Position numbers and translations under genes: made by a program
Notes under the pieces: model-generated
The model's input: only the letters and a program-made list of their open reading frames with translations
The model's database searches: none
What the model was told of the DNA's origin: nothing
From: Occultella kanbiaonis
GTDB taxonomy: Bacteria; Actinomycetota; Actinomycetes; Actinomycetales; Beutenbergiaceae
Direction of reading: 5' to 3'
Assembly (NCBI RefSeq): GCF_009708215.1
Contig: NZ_CP046175.1
Location: 5,146,001 to 5,210,000 of the forward strand
DNA: 64,000 nt
Shown: piece by piece, positions 43,447 through 54,954 of the stretch
Layout: each line of letters starts with the position of its first letter
Numbering within the stretch: the stretch's first letter is position 1

Positions 43447-44658
43447 ATGACGCAGACCCCGCCATGGCCCGACGGCACCCAGCCGGCCGCCTCCGACCCG
43501 GCGGTGCAACCAGACCCGCAGGGCCCGACGGCGCAGCCGAACGCGCAGGGCCCGACGGCGCAGCCAAGCGGGTGGGCCGACCCGGGTTCGGGTTGGGGTA
43601 ACCCGGGCGGGCCCTCGGCGGCGCCGGCGGGTGGTTCCGCGCCGCAGCAGAGTGGGTACCCCGCTCAGCAGGCCGGATACGGACCGCAGCAGCAGGGCGG
43701 CTACGCACCACAGCCGGGCGGCACGCCACGACAGGGCGGTTACGCACCGCAGCAACAGGGCGGCTACGCACCACAGCCGGGCGGCACGCCACAACAGGGC
43801 GGCTACGCACCACAGCCGGGCGGCACGCCACAACAGGGCGGCTACGCACCGCAGCCGGGCGGTTACTACATCCCCCAGCCCGGCGGCACTCCGGCCGGGC
43901 CGGGCGCAGTTCCGGCCATTCCGCAGGCAGGTCCGCAGGCGCCGGCCCAGCCTCGTGGGCAGAGTTCCTACGGAAGCCGCCCGGCCTCGGCAGCCCCCGG
44001 CCCGCAGCAGCCGACCGGGACCGGTGGCTACGGACAGTTCACGTTCCCGGTCTTCGAGAAGCAGAAGCTCGAACCGATGGCGGTGGCCGCAGTCGCCACC
44101 GCCCCGCTCGGACCCGTGGGTCTGGTGCTCGGACTGCTCGCGCGGCCCCGGGTCCGACGGACCCGCCGCCGCAGCATGAACCTGGCCTGGGCCGGGATCG
44201 TCATCGGTGGCGCGTTCACGGTCGCGTGGATCCTGGTCGCCGTCACGCTCACCCTGAACGGGACGATCGCGCGGGCCACCGAGCGTCCCGTCGCCGGCGA
44301 TGTGGACTCGGCGCGTAGCGTGGCCGCGGCGAACCTGGCGGTCGGCAACTGCATCTACACCCTTCCGCCGGCGCAGTCCGTGGGCGAGGTGCGCCTCGTG
44401 CCCTGCGCGGAGAGCCACATCGCGCAGGTGATCTCCACCCACGAGCTCACCGGAGACTTCCCGGGTGCGGAGGCGGTCGCGGCCCGGGCGACCGAGCTGT
44501 GCGATGCCGACGCGGCCGGGATCGACGCCGGCGACCTGGACGTGATGCCCTGGCACCTGGCCCCGAGCGCGGAGGGTTGGGGGCAGGGCAACACGACGGT
44601 GGTGTGCCTCGTGCGGGGCGCGACGGGACCCGTCGAGGGCGATCTGGTCAACGGCTGA
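43447..44658 (+). CDS. repeat-rich membrane protein with DUF4190-like and Septum_form-like domains
   Basis: A 403-residue protein. Residues 1-190 are disordered and rich in Gln, Gly and Pro, with tandem [13 protein letters not shown] units. Two membrane helices follow (about 215-235 and 248-270) with an RRxRR-type loop, as in DUF4190. The external C-terminal 120 residues match the Septum_form pattern, with paired cysteines ([31 protein letters not shown]). A similar gene follows 91 bases downstream. A role at the cell envelope or division site is suggested by the family name only. Confidence 0.8.
   Translation: MTQTPPWPDGTQPAASDPAVQPDPQGPTAQPNAQGPTAQPSGWADPGSGWGNPGGPSAAPAGGSAPQQSGYPAQQAGYGPQQQGGYAPQPGGTPRQGGYAPQQQGGYAPQPGGTPQQGGYAPQPGGTPQQGGYAPQPGGYYIPQPGGTPAGPGAVPAIPQAGPQAPAQPRGQSSYGSRPASAAPGPQQPTGTGGYGQFTFPVFEKQKLEPMAVAAVATAPLGPVGLVLGLLARPRVRRTRRRSMNLAWAGIVIGGAFTVAWILVAVTLTLNGTIARATERPVAGDVDSARSVAAANLAVGNCIYTLPPAQSVGEVRLVPCAESHIAQVISTHELTGDFPGAEAVAARATELCDADAAGIDAGDLDVMPWHLAPSAEGWGQGNTTVVCLVRGATGPVEGDLVNG
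43693..43866 (+). repeat. in-frame 39-base repeats in the disordered region
   Basis: Units of 39 bases encoding [13 protein letters not shown] occur three times nearly identically, plus shorter partial units. Being multiples of three bases, changes in copy number would keep the frame. Confidence 0.8.
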
Positions 44659-44713
44659 GGCGGAGCCTGCGCCGACCGGCCCTCGAATGGGCCGAAGTCC
44701 CCATGGAACGCGT

Positions 44714-44742
44714 ATGACGGACCTGCCAGGACACCCTAAAAT
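44714..44742 (+). promoter_or_regulatory. promoter of the second repeat-rich membrane protein gene
   Basis: ATGACG, a 17-base spacer and TAAAAT (44737-44742), which lies seven bases before the ATG at 44750. No Shine-Dalgarno is present, so transcription and translation probably start together. Confidence 0.55.
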
Positions 44743-44749
44743 TCGCACT

Positions 44750-45574
44750 ATGAGCACCTCGTGGGATCCCTACCAGCAGCAGGGTCAGCAGCCCGGGTAC
44801 GGGCAGCAACCCGGCTACGGCCAGCAACCGCAGCAGGGGGGCTACGGTCAGCAGCCCCAACCGGGCGGCTACGGACAGCAGCCAACGCCCGGTGCCTACG
44901 GACAACAGCCCCAGGCCGGCGGCTACGGACAGGCATCCCAGCCCGGCTACGGACAGGTGTCACAGCCCGGCTACGGGCAGCAGCCCCAGACCGGTTACGG
45001 GCAGGGCTCGCAGCCGAGTTTCGGCAACTACAGCCAGCCCGGCGGGTCCGGCAACTACTACGGCGGGCCGACGCCGCCCGCCCGCAACACCGGTGCGATC
45101 GTCGGAATCGCGATCGGCGTCGTGGTCCTGCTGGTGATCGGGTTCTTCGTGGTGCGGGGGCTCAACAACGGCGGCACCGAGGCGAACCCGAACGACGTCT
45201 CCGAACCGACCGAGATCGCCGACGTCGACCTGGTCCCCGGCAACTGTCTGGCGACGCTGGACTACAACGACAACCGGCTCCTGAACCAGGTCCCGTGCGC
45301 GGAGGTGCACGGTTTCGAGGTCGTCGCCGAGCAGGTCGTCGACGACACCGAGTTCTCCGACGAGTTCCCGGACCGCGCGGACGAGTTCTGCTTCGACTCC
45401 CTCCGTGAGATCATCCCCGGCGAATTCGACACCGAGCACGTCGGCTATCACACGTTCTACCCGTCCCAGGAGACCTGGGACGCCGGGGACCGCAAGCTGA
45501 CCTGCCTGGTCTCGGCCACGGATGGGCTCGAGTTCACCGGCAGCTTCATCGCCGGGGACGCCGCGATCGGCTGA
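44750..45574 (+). CDS. repeat-rich single-pass protein with Septum_form-like domain
   Basis: A 274-residue paralogue of the gene just upstream. Residues 1-120 are low-complexity with many GYGQQP units. One membrane helix follows ([20 protein letters not shown], about 125-145). The external domain of about 125 residues has the Septum_form-like cysteines ([35 protein letters not shown]). Unlike its neighbour it lacks the two-helix DUF4190-like part. The order and similarity suggest a local duplication with later loss or gain of that part. It starts leaderless. Confidence 0.78.
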   Translation: MSTSWDPYQQQGQQPGYGQQPGYGQQPQQGGYGQQPQPGGYGQQPTPGAYGQQPQAGGYGQASQPGYGQVSQPGYGQQPQTGYGQGSQPSFGNYSQPGGSGNYYGGPTPPARNTGAIVGIAIGVVVLLVIGFFVVRGLNNGGTEANPNDVSEPTEIADVDLVPGNCLATLDYNDNRLLNQVPCAEVHGFEVVAEQVVDDTEFSDEFPDRADEFCFDSLREIIPGEFDTEHVGYHTFYPSQETWDAGDRKLTCLVSATDGLEFTGSFIAGDAAIG

Positions 45575-45596
45575 TCGGTCCAGCTCCCCTGAACAG

Positions 45597-45639
45597 CCGA
45601 ACGCCGGTGGGTCGGCACTGCCGACCCACCGGCGTTCGG
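45597..45639. terminator. perfect 20-bp bidirectional terminator
   Basis: Two perfect 20-base arms around an ACT loop between the convergent membrane-protein gene (ending 45574) and clpB (ending 45662). It can stop transcription from both sides. Confidence 0.8.
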
Positions 45640-45661
45640 GTGCTGCGCGATGTCGATCCGG

Positions 45662-48259
<2,598 letters not shown>

Positions 48260-48311
48260 GAGAACCTCCGGGTATCAGTGCTGTGTCTGATAGTGACAAC
48301 GCCACCCAAGA

Positions 48312-48330
48312 TTGAGTCTATTCCACTCAA
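48312..48330. promoter_or_regulatory. HAIR element (HspR operator) upstream of clpB
   Basis: TTGAGT, seven bases, ACTCAA: a perfect match to the core of the HAIR consensus (CTTGAGT-N7-ACTCAAG) bound by the heat-shock repressor HspR in actinobacteria. A TAGACT -10-like box on the minus strand overlaps it, so HspR binding would block clpB transcription until heat or misfolded protein titrates the repressor. Confidence 0.85.
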
Positions 48331-48352
48331 CTCTGGTCTTGATCACTGGATC

Positions 48353-49210
48353 TCAGTACGCCGCACCGACCGGGGCCAGGTCCTGGGAGCCGGTCACCCG
48401 GAGCAACGCGAGCGCCTGCGCCGCGGGTGTGCCGGGGGTCGCGGAGTAGACCAACAGGGTCTGATCCGCGCAGGGCATGGACACGGTGTCGCAGTCGAGC
48501 ACGATCCGGCCGAGGTCGGGGTGGTCCACCGTGGTCGTCAGCGACTGCCAGTCGCAGGTGTGACCCTCGCCCCACAGCCGTTCGAAATCGACGCTGCCGC
48601 GGCGCAGGTCCTTGATGAGCCGCTGCAGGGGTAGGTCCTCGGGATAGCGAGCCATCGCGGTGCGCAGTGTCGCCACGGACGTGAGCTTCACGGCCGCCAG
48701 GTCCTCCGGGGTCATCGCGACACGGCCGGACTCGGCGCCCAGGAACCGCTGCCAGATGATGTTGCGCTCCCGGTCCGGCCACCGGGACAGGTCTCCGAGC
48801 AGCGCCGTGGCCATCGGGTTCCAGGCCAGCACGTCGCTCTTGGCGGAGAGCACCAGCCCGGGTAGGTCCGTGAGCCGGTCGAGCAGCCGGAGCAGGCCGG
48901 GACGCACGCTCATCTGGACCTGTCCCGGCCGCGGCGGCGCCGCGTCCGCGAGGACGTACAGCTGGTCCCGCTCCGGGTCGGGTAGCCGCAGGGCACGGGA
49001 GAGCGCCTGCAGCACCTGCGTGGAGGGGTGCGGCCCCCGGCCCTGCTCCAGCCGGACGATGTACTCCACGCTCAGGCCCGCGAGCTGGGCGACCTCCTCC
49101 CGGCGCAGGCCCGGCACCCGGCGCCGGGATCCGGCCGGCAGGCCGACGTCCTCGGGCCGCACCCGCTGCCGGGCTCGACGCAGCAGGGCGGCCAACTCGT
49201 TGCGGTTCAC
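48353..49210 (-). CDS. XRE-family regulator with MmyB-type ligand domain
   Basis: A 285-residue regulator. The HTH covers about residues 5-75 (RRVPGLRREEVAQLAGLSVEYIVRLEQGR), the classic opening of MmyB-like proteins. The C-terminal MmyB domain (about 105-270) is PAS-like and includes VLAWNPMATALLGD and HPDLGRIVLDCDT; in related proteins it binds fatty acids. Such genes usually sit divergent from a short-chain dehydrogenase they control, as here (49332), with an inverted repeat in between. Confidence 0.93.
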   Translation of the reverse strand: MNRNELAALLRRARQRVRPEDVGLPAGSRRRVPGLRREEVAQLAGLSVEYIVRLEQGRGPHPSTQVLQALSRALRLPDPERDQLYVLADAAPPRPGQVQMSVRPGLLRLLDRLTDLPGLVLSAKSDVLAWNPMATALLGDLSRWPDRERNIIWQRFLGAESGRVAMTPEDLAAVKLTSVATLRTAMARYPEDLPLQRLIKDLRRGSVDFERLWGEGHTCDWQSLTTTVDHPDLGRIVLDCDTVSMPCADQTLLVYSATPGTPAAQALALLRVTGSQDLAPVGAAY

Positions 49211-49263
49211 GCCCCCAGCATGCCCCCGGGTGGCCGCCGCCGCGAGGGTCGGCGGCCGTGGAT

Positions 49264-49284
49264 CCTGGTATCGGGGGTACCAGG
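49264..49284. promoter_or_regulatory. inverted-repeat operator between MmyB regulator and SDR
   Basis: CCTGGTA, seven bases, TACCAGG: a perfect inverted repeat in the divergent region. ACCTGG recurs downstream at about 49294-49299 and 49311-49316. It is the probable binding site of the MmyB-type regulator. Confidence 0.6.
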
Positions 49285-49331
49285 GTCCGCGCTACCTGGA
49301 AGGACCGGGCACCTGGAGCCACGGTGGAGCC

Positions 49332-50129
49332 ATGACAACCACCGAACCGAACACCGCAGCCCGACCGACCGACCCGACCTCCGCCGTCGATCATCGAACG
49401 GCTGCGGGCGACCCGGCCCACGAGCAGACCACCGTGCTGGTCACCGGCGCCAACCGAGGGATCGGGCTCACCACCGCACGCCGCCTCGGGGAGCTCGGCT
49501 GGCGGGTCCTGCTCGGCGCCCGCGATGCCGGCCGGGGCGAGGCCGCGGCGGCGGACCTGGCCGCCGCGGGCCTGGACGTGAGCGCGGTCACGCTCGACGT
49601 GACATCTCAGGACTCGGTGCTGGCCGCCGTCGAGCAGGTGCGTGCGCACCACGACCACCTCGACGTCCTGATCAACAACGCGGGCGTCCTCGGCGCGACC
49701 GGTGACCCGGCGCGGACCGTCGCCGCCGACTTCCTCGCCCCCTACGGCGTGAACGTGCTCGGGCCGGTCCGGGTGACCCAGGCCTTCCTGCCGTTGCTGC
49801 GCGCCGCCCGGCGTCCCCGGGTGGTCATGGTCTCCAGCAGCCTCGGGTCGATCACCCTCACGTCCGACCCCCAGCGCATGGAGCACGCGACCCAGGAACT
49901 CGTCTACACCTCGTCCAAGGCCGCGCTGAACATGATGACCACCCAGTACGCGCGCGCCATCGAACAGGTGCAGTTCAACCTGGTGGACCCCGGGTACACG
50001 GAGACCGACATGAGCCCCCAGGGCACCCAGACCGTCATCGAGGGCACCGACGCCATCGTCGCTGCGGCTCAGGTGGGCCCAGGGGTCACCGGCACGTTCG
50101 CGGACCGCTTCGGCGTGGTGCCGTGGTGA
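49332..50129 (+). CDS. short-chain dehydrogenase/reductase
   Basis: A 265-residue NAD(P)-dependent oxidoreductase of the classical SDR type. The first 35 residues are a polar extension. The cofactor motif TGANRGIG is near residue 38, NNAGVLGA near 116, and the catalytic Ser (MVSSSLGS) and YTSSK follow. DPGYTETDMSP near the end is typical of carbonyl reductase-like SDRs. Substrate unknown. ATG with GGTGGAG upstream; regulated presumably by the divergent MmyB-type protein. Confidence 0.93.
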   Translation: MTTTEPNTAARPTDPTSAVDHRTAAGDPAHEQTTVLVTGANRGIGLTTARRLGELGWRVLLGARDAGRGEAAAADLAAAGLDVSAVTLDVTSQDSVLAAVEQVRAHHDHLDVLINNAGVLGATGDPARTVAADFLAPYGVNVLGPVRVTQAFLPLLRAARRPRVVMVSSSLGSITLTSDPQRMEHATQELVYTSSKAALNMMTTQYARAIEQVQFNLVDPGYTETDMSPQGTQTVIEGTDAIVAAAQVGPGVTGTFADRFGVVPW

Positions 50130-50164
50130 GGCGCGCAGCCCTGCGTGCCCGCCGTGCGCGGCGG

Positions 50165-50815
50165 TCAGAACGCGGGCACGGCGGACCGCGGGTCGACGCC
50201 GGCGAAGGCCAGGGCGATCACCGTGCCGGCGAACTCCTCGACCTGCCGGGCACGATCCAGGCCACCGAGGACGTGCGGCGTCGCCCCGACGTCCCGGACG
50301 AGCCGGATGACGTCCGCCAGCGCGGAGGGGTCGTCGCCCGCGATCGTCACGACGTCGTCGGGGCCCGCACCGTCCCATCGGGACGCCGGGTGGACGTTGA
50401 ACGCCTTCACGACCCGGGCTCCCGGCGCACGGGAAGCAATGTGTTCTGCGGCCGAGCCGGTGGCGAGGCGATGCCTTCCCACGCCGTGGCCGACGGGGTT
50501 GGTCGGGTCGATCAGGGTCACCCCGGAGAGGGCATGGTCTCCGGCTCTGACCTGAGCGAGGACGTCGTCGACCGCGGACCACGGAACGGCCACCAGGACG
50601 ACATCGGCGCCCGCCACGGCATCGGCAGGTGAGGCGGCCGTGGCACGGTGCCCGATGTCGGACGCGAGGTTCTGGGCGTTCGCCAGCGACCGGCCGCCGA
50701 TCACGACCGTGTGTCCGCGTGCGGCCCAGCGGCCGCCGAGGGTTCGTGCGATGTTCCCAGCGCCCAGGATGCCGATCCGGACCGCTGCAGGTGGTGCGAG
50801 CGTCGCTTCAGTCAT
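50165..50815 (-). CDS. F420/NADP-oxidoreductase-like Rossmann protein
   Basis: A 216-residue protein with an N-terminal nucleotide-binding fold (VRIGILGAGNIARTLGGRWAARG) followed by IGGRSLANA, AGADVVLVAVPW and ARVVKAFNVHPA. This layout is that of NADPH-dependent F420 reductase (Fno) and its relatives; whether it uses F420 is not clear from sequence. The ATG lies six bases after a TACCGT box on the minus strand, fitting a leaderless start. Divergent from an HxlR regulator that probably controls it. Confidence 0.82.
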   Translation of the reverse strand: MTEATLAPPAAVRIGILGAGNIARTLGGRWAARGHTVVIGGRSLANAQNLASDIGHRATAASPADAVAGADVVLVAVPWSAVDDVLAQVRAGDHALSGVTLIDPTNPVGHGVGRHRLATGSAAEHIASRAPGARVVKAFNVHPASRWDGAGPDDVVTIAGDDPSALADVIRLVRDVGATPHVLGGLDRARQVEEFAGTVIALAFAGVDPRSAVPAF

Positions 50816-50840
50816 AGGACAACGGTAGGAGGACCGCCAC

Positions 50841-50854
50841 GCACCGAACGGTGC
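50841..50854. promoter_or_regulatory. inverted repeat between the F420-type reductase and HxlR genes
   Basis: GCACCG and CGGTGC flank an AA centre in the 55-base divergent gap. It is a likely HxlR operator for both promoters. Confidence 0.45.
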
Positions 50855-50870
50855 GCGCCGGGTGTGGAGA

Positions 50871-51251
50871 ATGGGTCGCGTGACCCACCGATCGCCGAAC
50901 CTGCCCGAGGACCGGGTCGCCGATTGCCACGTCAGGGCTGCCACCGATGTGCTCAGCCATCGGTGGGACGGTGTCGTGCTTGCGGCGCTCGGCGACGGCC
51001 CTCGCCGCAGGGTCGATCTGCGAGCCCGCATCGGCCAGGTCCGGGACAAGCCGTTGACCGAGGCTCTCGCGCGCTTGCTCGCGGCAGGCCTCATCTCCCG
51101 GCGCGAAGGTGCGGGTGCAGCCCCCGGCGTCGTCTACGAACTGACGCCGCTCGGGCGCAGCTTCCACGACGGACCGTTGCAGGCGCTGGCCACCTGGGCG
51201 CAACGGCACGGCCACGAGCTATCGGCCGGCGGCTACCAGGCGCTGCCGTAG
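50871..51251 (+). CDS. HxlR-family transcription regulator
   Basis: A 126-residue winged helix protein of the HxlR family. The conserved Cys lies in VADCHVRAATDVLSHRWDG, followed by VLAALGDGPRRRVDLRARI (the recognition part) and a PGVVYELTPLGRSF wing. Many HxlR proteins sense aldehydes or redox stress through this Cys. Start uncertain: ATG 50871 or GTG 50880. Divergent from the reductase gene; its last 19 bases overlap the 3' end of the convergent CHAT gene. Confidence 0.9.
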   Translation: MGRVTHRSPNLPEDRVADCHVRAATDVLSHRWDGVVLAALGDGPRRRVDLRARIGQVRDKPLTEALARLLAAGLISRREGAGAAPGVVYELTPLGRSFHDGPLQALATWAQRHGHELSAGGYQALP

Positions 51252-53815
51252 CAGACGAAGGGTGCGGGGGGACCATCATGCTCGGCCAGGGCCGCGGCGA
51301 GCGCGGTGGCGGAGTCCGCGCCGGCCGCCAGTCGCGTGTGCACGCCCGCCATCACATCCGCGGCGGCACGGTCGTTCACGTTCGCCACGCCCGCGACCAC
51401 GGCGCGGGTGCCCAACTGCAGCAGCACGCTCGCCAGCCCGAGCGGCTGGTCCCCGGGACGCACGCTGACCAGACCCGCCTCGCAGGCCGAGATGAGCACG
51501 CAGCCGCCGCGCAGGTTCTGGTCCTCCAGCTCGTGCGCGAACAACGGACCGTCCGCCAGGCGCAGCGACGAGAACAGCGGACTCTGGGGCTGGTGCAACC
51601 CGTGGGCGGCCACGTGGACCACGTCGTGGTCGGCCAGGGCGGTGCGGACCCGGCCGGCCGTGGCGCCGGCACCACCGAGGACCTCGGCACCGGGCCAGGC
51701 CGCGCCGACCCGGGAGACCTCGTCCTCGGCCCGGTCCAGGCCCGGCCCGGCAACGGCCAGCACGGTGGGCCGGTCCGGGCGCACCCCGGCCCGCCAGGCA
51801 CGCCACCACATCGTCGCGCTCGGGGCGACGACGGTCGGCAGTCCGCGCCGGGACGGCAGCAGCGTCCACGGGACCGCGGCGAGATTCCCACCGGTGGCGA
51901 GCACGAGGGGGCCGCCCGCCCCGGAGCCGGCGAGCAGGATCTCGTCCAGCTGGGCCAGCTCGTCCGCGAGCGCGGTCCGGACCGTGCTCGCGATCGGCTC
52001 GGGCAGCAGCGGCAGCGCCAACGCGTCCAGGTCGGCGCGCACCCGCCGCATCAGTTCGGCCACCTGCGTGGTGGACCCGAGCTCGCGGACCCGGGACCGG
52101 CCCGCGGTCACCTCGACGGCGTACCACCGGCCGCCGTACGCGCCGAAGTTCACGAGCGTGGCACCGGGGTCGGTCCGCAGCACCTCGCGGACCCGGCCGA
52201 GGGTGACCACGTCGGTGTCCACCGGTGCCGCACCGTCACGCTCCCAGGCTCGGGACCGGATCTGACGCTGCAGGTCGGCGACGCGCTCGCGCAGCCGGGC
52301 CCGCTGGGAGGCGTGCTCGGGTTCGCCGATGAGGTCCCGGGACTCCTCCTCTGCACGCCGCAGCGCTCCGAGGAGCTCGGCGCCCGCCGGGTCCGCCGGC
52401 CCGCTCACGCCGGGCACGCGGACAAGGACCGATCGCGCCCACTCGAGGCTGTCGAACAGTCGTGCCGCGCCGCCGTCGGCCAGGGCCAGTGCGGTCCCGA
52501 GACCGGCCAGACGGGACCCGTGCACGGCCGCGGCGGTGCGCAGGTCGAGCGAGTCGAACGTGGCCCGGTGGTCGGTCAGCTCGGCCAGACCGACCCGCAC
52601 CTCACGCCGCGCCCGCGCGGGATCCTGACGGGCGAGGGCGAGCTGGGCGCGCACCTCACGCCGCTCGATGCGCGTCCGGAACGTGTCATCCGGGCGCAGC
52701 CGGAGCACGGCGTCGAGCGACGGCGACCCCTCGACGCCCTCGGTCCCCGCTGCCCCACCACGCACCGGGTCCTCGCCAGCGGCGAGCCTGGTGCCGGCCA
52801 GCAGCAGGCCCCCGGCATCGGCGAGGTCCCGTCGACCCTCTCCCGCTACGGTCTCGACGAACTGTGCGATCCGGGTCGCCAACCGGGACAGCCGGGCCGG
52901 CGACGCGGCGACGAGCGCACGCTCGCAGCGCAGGGCCACGAACTCGCTGCGCCGCTGCCACATCACGTTGCCCCGGCGGCGGAACCGCCGGGCGGCCCCC
53001 AGCGCGAGGGTGCGCCCACGGTCGGGGGCACCTTCGACGAGCGCACATTCGGCGCGCAGCAGTTCCACCTCGGCGAGTTCCTGGCCGCGCCGGTCCGCCC
53101 GGAACAGATCGGCCGCGGCAGCGAGAGCTACGTCCGCGTCGCGGACCAGGCCGGCCTCTCGGAGCACCCGGGCGCGGTCCAGGTAGAACACCGGGTTGCG
53201 CCCGCCCGGTGCGATGTCAGCGGCGGCGGACATCTCCGCCAGCGCCCGCGGCAGGTTGCCGGCCAGGAAGTCGGTGTAGCCGAGGTTGTGGCGGGCCATC
53301 GACTCGACGAGCACGTCGCCCTCGGCGGCGGCGATCTCGACGCCGGCGCGCAGGTCCACGCGGGCCTGGTCCAGGCGGCCGAACTCGAGGGCGAGCGTGC
53401 CCCGGTTGACCAGGATCCGGACCTGATCCCGGGGCAGCGCCACGTCGATGAGTTCCATCGCGTGCCCGAAGGCATCCGCGGCATCGGCCAGCCGCCCGGA
53501 ACGCATCAGCAGCAGCGCCTGCTGGCCACGGATCGCGGCCCGCACCGCGTCCGCACCGGCCGCCTCGGCATGCTCGGCGGCCAGCCGCAGGTGCTGCTGG
53601 GCCGCGGACAGGTCGGCATCGGTGTCGAACGTGGAGGTGGCCAGGCCGACGTAGGCGCGGGCCAGCACGAGCTCGGCACCCGGACGCCCGTCCGCGGCGG
53701 TCTCGACCGTGCGGACCAGCTCCCGGAGCATCCGCGCGGCAGCCGCGGAGTGGCCCTCGGCGTTGCGCCCGAGCCCCTCCGCGAGTCGTTGCTCAGCCAG
53801 GTCCAGGTCGAGCAC
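51233..53815 (-). CDS. TPR-CHAT caspase-like protease
   Basis: An 860-residue protein. Residues 1-about 420 are helical repeats of the tetratricopeptide kind (AAADAFGHAMELIDVAL, ARHNLGYTDFLAGNLPRAL). A helical linker of about 100 residues follows, then a CHAT domain from about residue 580. The caspase-type dyad is His738 in VVHVAAHG and Cys778 in LISACEAG, so it is probably an active cysteine protease. No signal or membrane segment. Last gene of the S8-sigma-167 aa-CHAT operon, starting 27 bases after the small protein gene; GTG with GGAGG upstream. In other bacteria CHAT proteases act in gasdermin or type III-E CRISPR immunity. Confidence 0.9.
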   Translation of the reverse strand: MLDLDLAEQRLAEGLGRNAEGHSAAAARMLRELVRTVETAADGRPGAELVLARAYVGLATSTFDTDADLSAAQQHLRLAAEHAEAAGADAVRAAIRGQQALLLMRSGRLADAADAFGHAMELIDVALPRDQVRILVNRGTLALEFGRLDQARVDLRAGVEIAAAEGDVLVESMARHNLGYTDFLAGNLPRALAEMSAAADIAPGGRNPVFYLDRARVLREAGLVRDADVALAAAADLFRADRRGQELAEVELLRAECALVEGAPDRGRTLALGAARRFRRRGNVMWQRRSEFVALRCERALVAASPARLSRLATRIAQFVETVAGEGRRDLADAGGLLLAGTRLAAGEDPVRGGAAGTEGVEGSPSLDAVLRLRPDDTFRTRIERREVRAQLALARQDPARARREVRVGLAELTDHRATFDSLDLRTAAAVHGSRLAGLGTALALADGGAARLFDSLEWARSVLVRVPGVSGPADPAGAELLGALRRAEEESRDLIGEPEHASQRARLRERVADLQRQIRSRAWERDGAAPVDTDVVTLGRVREVLRTDPGATLVNFGAYGGRWYAVEVTAGRSRVRELGSTTQVAELMRRVRADLDALALPLLPEPIASTVRTALADELAQLDEILLAGSGAGGPLVLATGGNLAAVPWTLLPSRRGLPTVVAPSATMWWRAWRAGVRPDRPTVLAVAGPGLDRAEDEVSRVGAAWPGAEVLGGAGATAGRVRTALADHDVVHVAAHGLHQPQSPLFSSLRLADGPLFAHELEDQNLRGGCVLISACEAGLVSVRPGDQPLGLASVLLQLGTRAVVAGVANVNDRAAADVMAGVHTRLAAGADSATALAAALAEHDGPPAPFVCYGSAW

Positions 53816-53842
53816 CTGCGGGCCTCCGGAGGGGTTCGGCTC

Positions 53843-54346
53843 CTACAGTTCGAAGAGCGGTGTCACCACCGTAGTGGTGCCGATCTCGAATACGAGCTGC
53901 ACGAAGCCCTCGGGGACGTTGTCGAAGACGAATCGGCCGGTCGGTTCACTCCGGGTGCTGAGCTCGCGGCCGTCCATCCGCAGACGCACCGCCAGCTCGC
54001 GCGGCGGCGCGATCCACCCGTCGAGCCGGGCGCTGGTACCGCTGTGCCCCACGGTGACCATCGCCGTCAGGGACTCGGCCGAGAACGTCAGCGTGTGCGT
54101 GCGGGTCACCGCCATCTCCGAGCGGACCCCGGCTCCGACCGTGGGCACCCGGGTCAGTTCGGCGACCTCGGTCATCAGTTCGGAGAGGGCGACGGCGAAC
54201 TTGAGCCGGTCCACGAGTCCATCCGGGACCGGGTCCTGCTCCTCGTAGAACCGGCGCAGGCCGGCGAGCATCGCCGCGTCCCGGTCGTCGAGGGGTTCGG
54301 CGGCCGAGGCCACCTCCGCGGCCGTCCAGCGTTCCTTGTCGGTCAT
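53843..54346 (-). CDS. unknown two-part protein between ECF sigma and CHAT genes
   Basis: A 167-residue soluble protein with no recognised domain. Residues about 15-68 are helical (DRDAAMLAGLRRFYEEQDP, then GLVDRLKFAVALSELMTEVA). Residues about 75-167 are predicted strands resembling a small Ig-like or carboxypeptidase-regulatory fold (TGRFVFDNVPEGFVQLVFEIG). It overlaps the sigma gene by four bases (ATGA) and precedes the CHAT gene. Its position suggests an anti-sigma factor, an adaptor or a protease substrate; this is inference. Confidence 0.7.
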   Translation of the reverse strand: MTDKERWTAAEVASAAEPLDDRDAAMLAGLRRFYEEQDPVPDGLVDRLKFAVALSELMTEVAELTRVPTVGAGVRSEMAVTRTHTLTFSAESLTAMVTVGHSGTSARLDGWIAPPRELAVRLRMDGRELSTRSEPTGRFVFDNVPEGFVQLVFEIGTTTVVTPLFEL

Positions 54347-54954
54347 GACGCCCACCCCGGGTCGGTCGAGAGCTTCGCGCGCAGCCGGGCAAGGCACCGG
54401 CCGCGCGTCGGTCCGATACTGCCGACCGGCATGCCGAGCGCCTCCGCGATCGCGGCGTAGTCGGGCCGGTCGGCGAAGGCGATCACGCGCAGAAGCTCCC
54501 GGCATCGATCGGAAAGCTCCCGGACGTGGTGCCAGAGCCGCACGTCACGTTCGTTACGGACGGCGACGTGCTCGGGCAGGTCCTCGGCGGGCACCGCGAC
54601 CCGGTCGATCTCGTCCGTCTCGGCGTCCGGCCGCGGCGTCGACGTGTGCGCCAGCTCGTTCCCACGCACCCGGGAGACCCGCCAGGACTCCCGCTTGGTG
54701 GTCACCAGCAGCCACTTCACGACGGTGCGTGGATCGCGCACCGACGCCGCGCTGCGGACCAGGCTCAACCAGACCGTCTGCAGCACGTCCTCGGCCTCGG
54801 TGCGGTCAAGGCCCTGCCCGCGCGAGGTGTGCCACAGCAACGGCGTGAGCATGCCGACCAGGTCGTCGAACGCCGTCCGGTCGCCGCCACGGAACCGTTC
54901 GAACGCCGCGCTGGCGCGGACCACAAGGGTCTCGCCCGGGCTGGCCTCGATCAT
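54343..54954 (-). CDS. ECF-type sigma factor of the protease operon
   Basis: A 203-residue sigma-70 family protein. Region 2 is about 20-95 (DRTEAEDVLQTVWLSLVRS, VVKWLLVTTKRESWRVSR) and region 4 about 140-195 (LSDRCRELLRVIAFADRPDYAAIAEALGMPVGSIGPTRGRCLARL). There is no added domain. Its ATG overlaps the S8 protease stop by one base (TGATG) and its stop overlaps the next gene by four bases, so the three are strictly co-translated. Fixed association with two proteases suggests release of the sigma factor by proteolysis. Confidence 0.92.
   Translation of the reverse strand: MIEASPGETLVVRASAAFERFRGGDRTAFDDLVGMLTPLLWHTSRGQGLDRTEAEDVLQTVWLSLVRSAASVRDPRTVVKWLLVTTKRESWRVSRVRGNELAHTSTPRPDAETDEIDRVAVPAEDLPEHVAVRNERDVRLWHHVRELSDRCRELLRVIAFADRPDYAAIAEALGMPVGSIGPTRGRCLARLRAKLSTDPGWAS

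Noticed and set aside
50648..54460. A 1,270-codon open frame on the plus strand across the CHAT region
   Set aside because: It runs antisense to the CHAT gene and neighbours, which have clear motifs and ribosome sites; composition is Arg/Gly/Gln-rich as in shadow frames.
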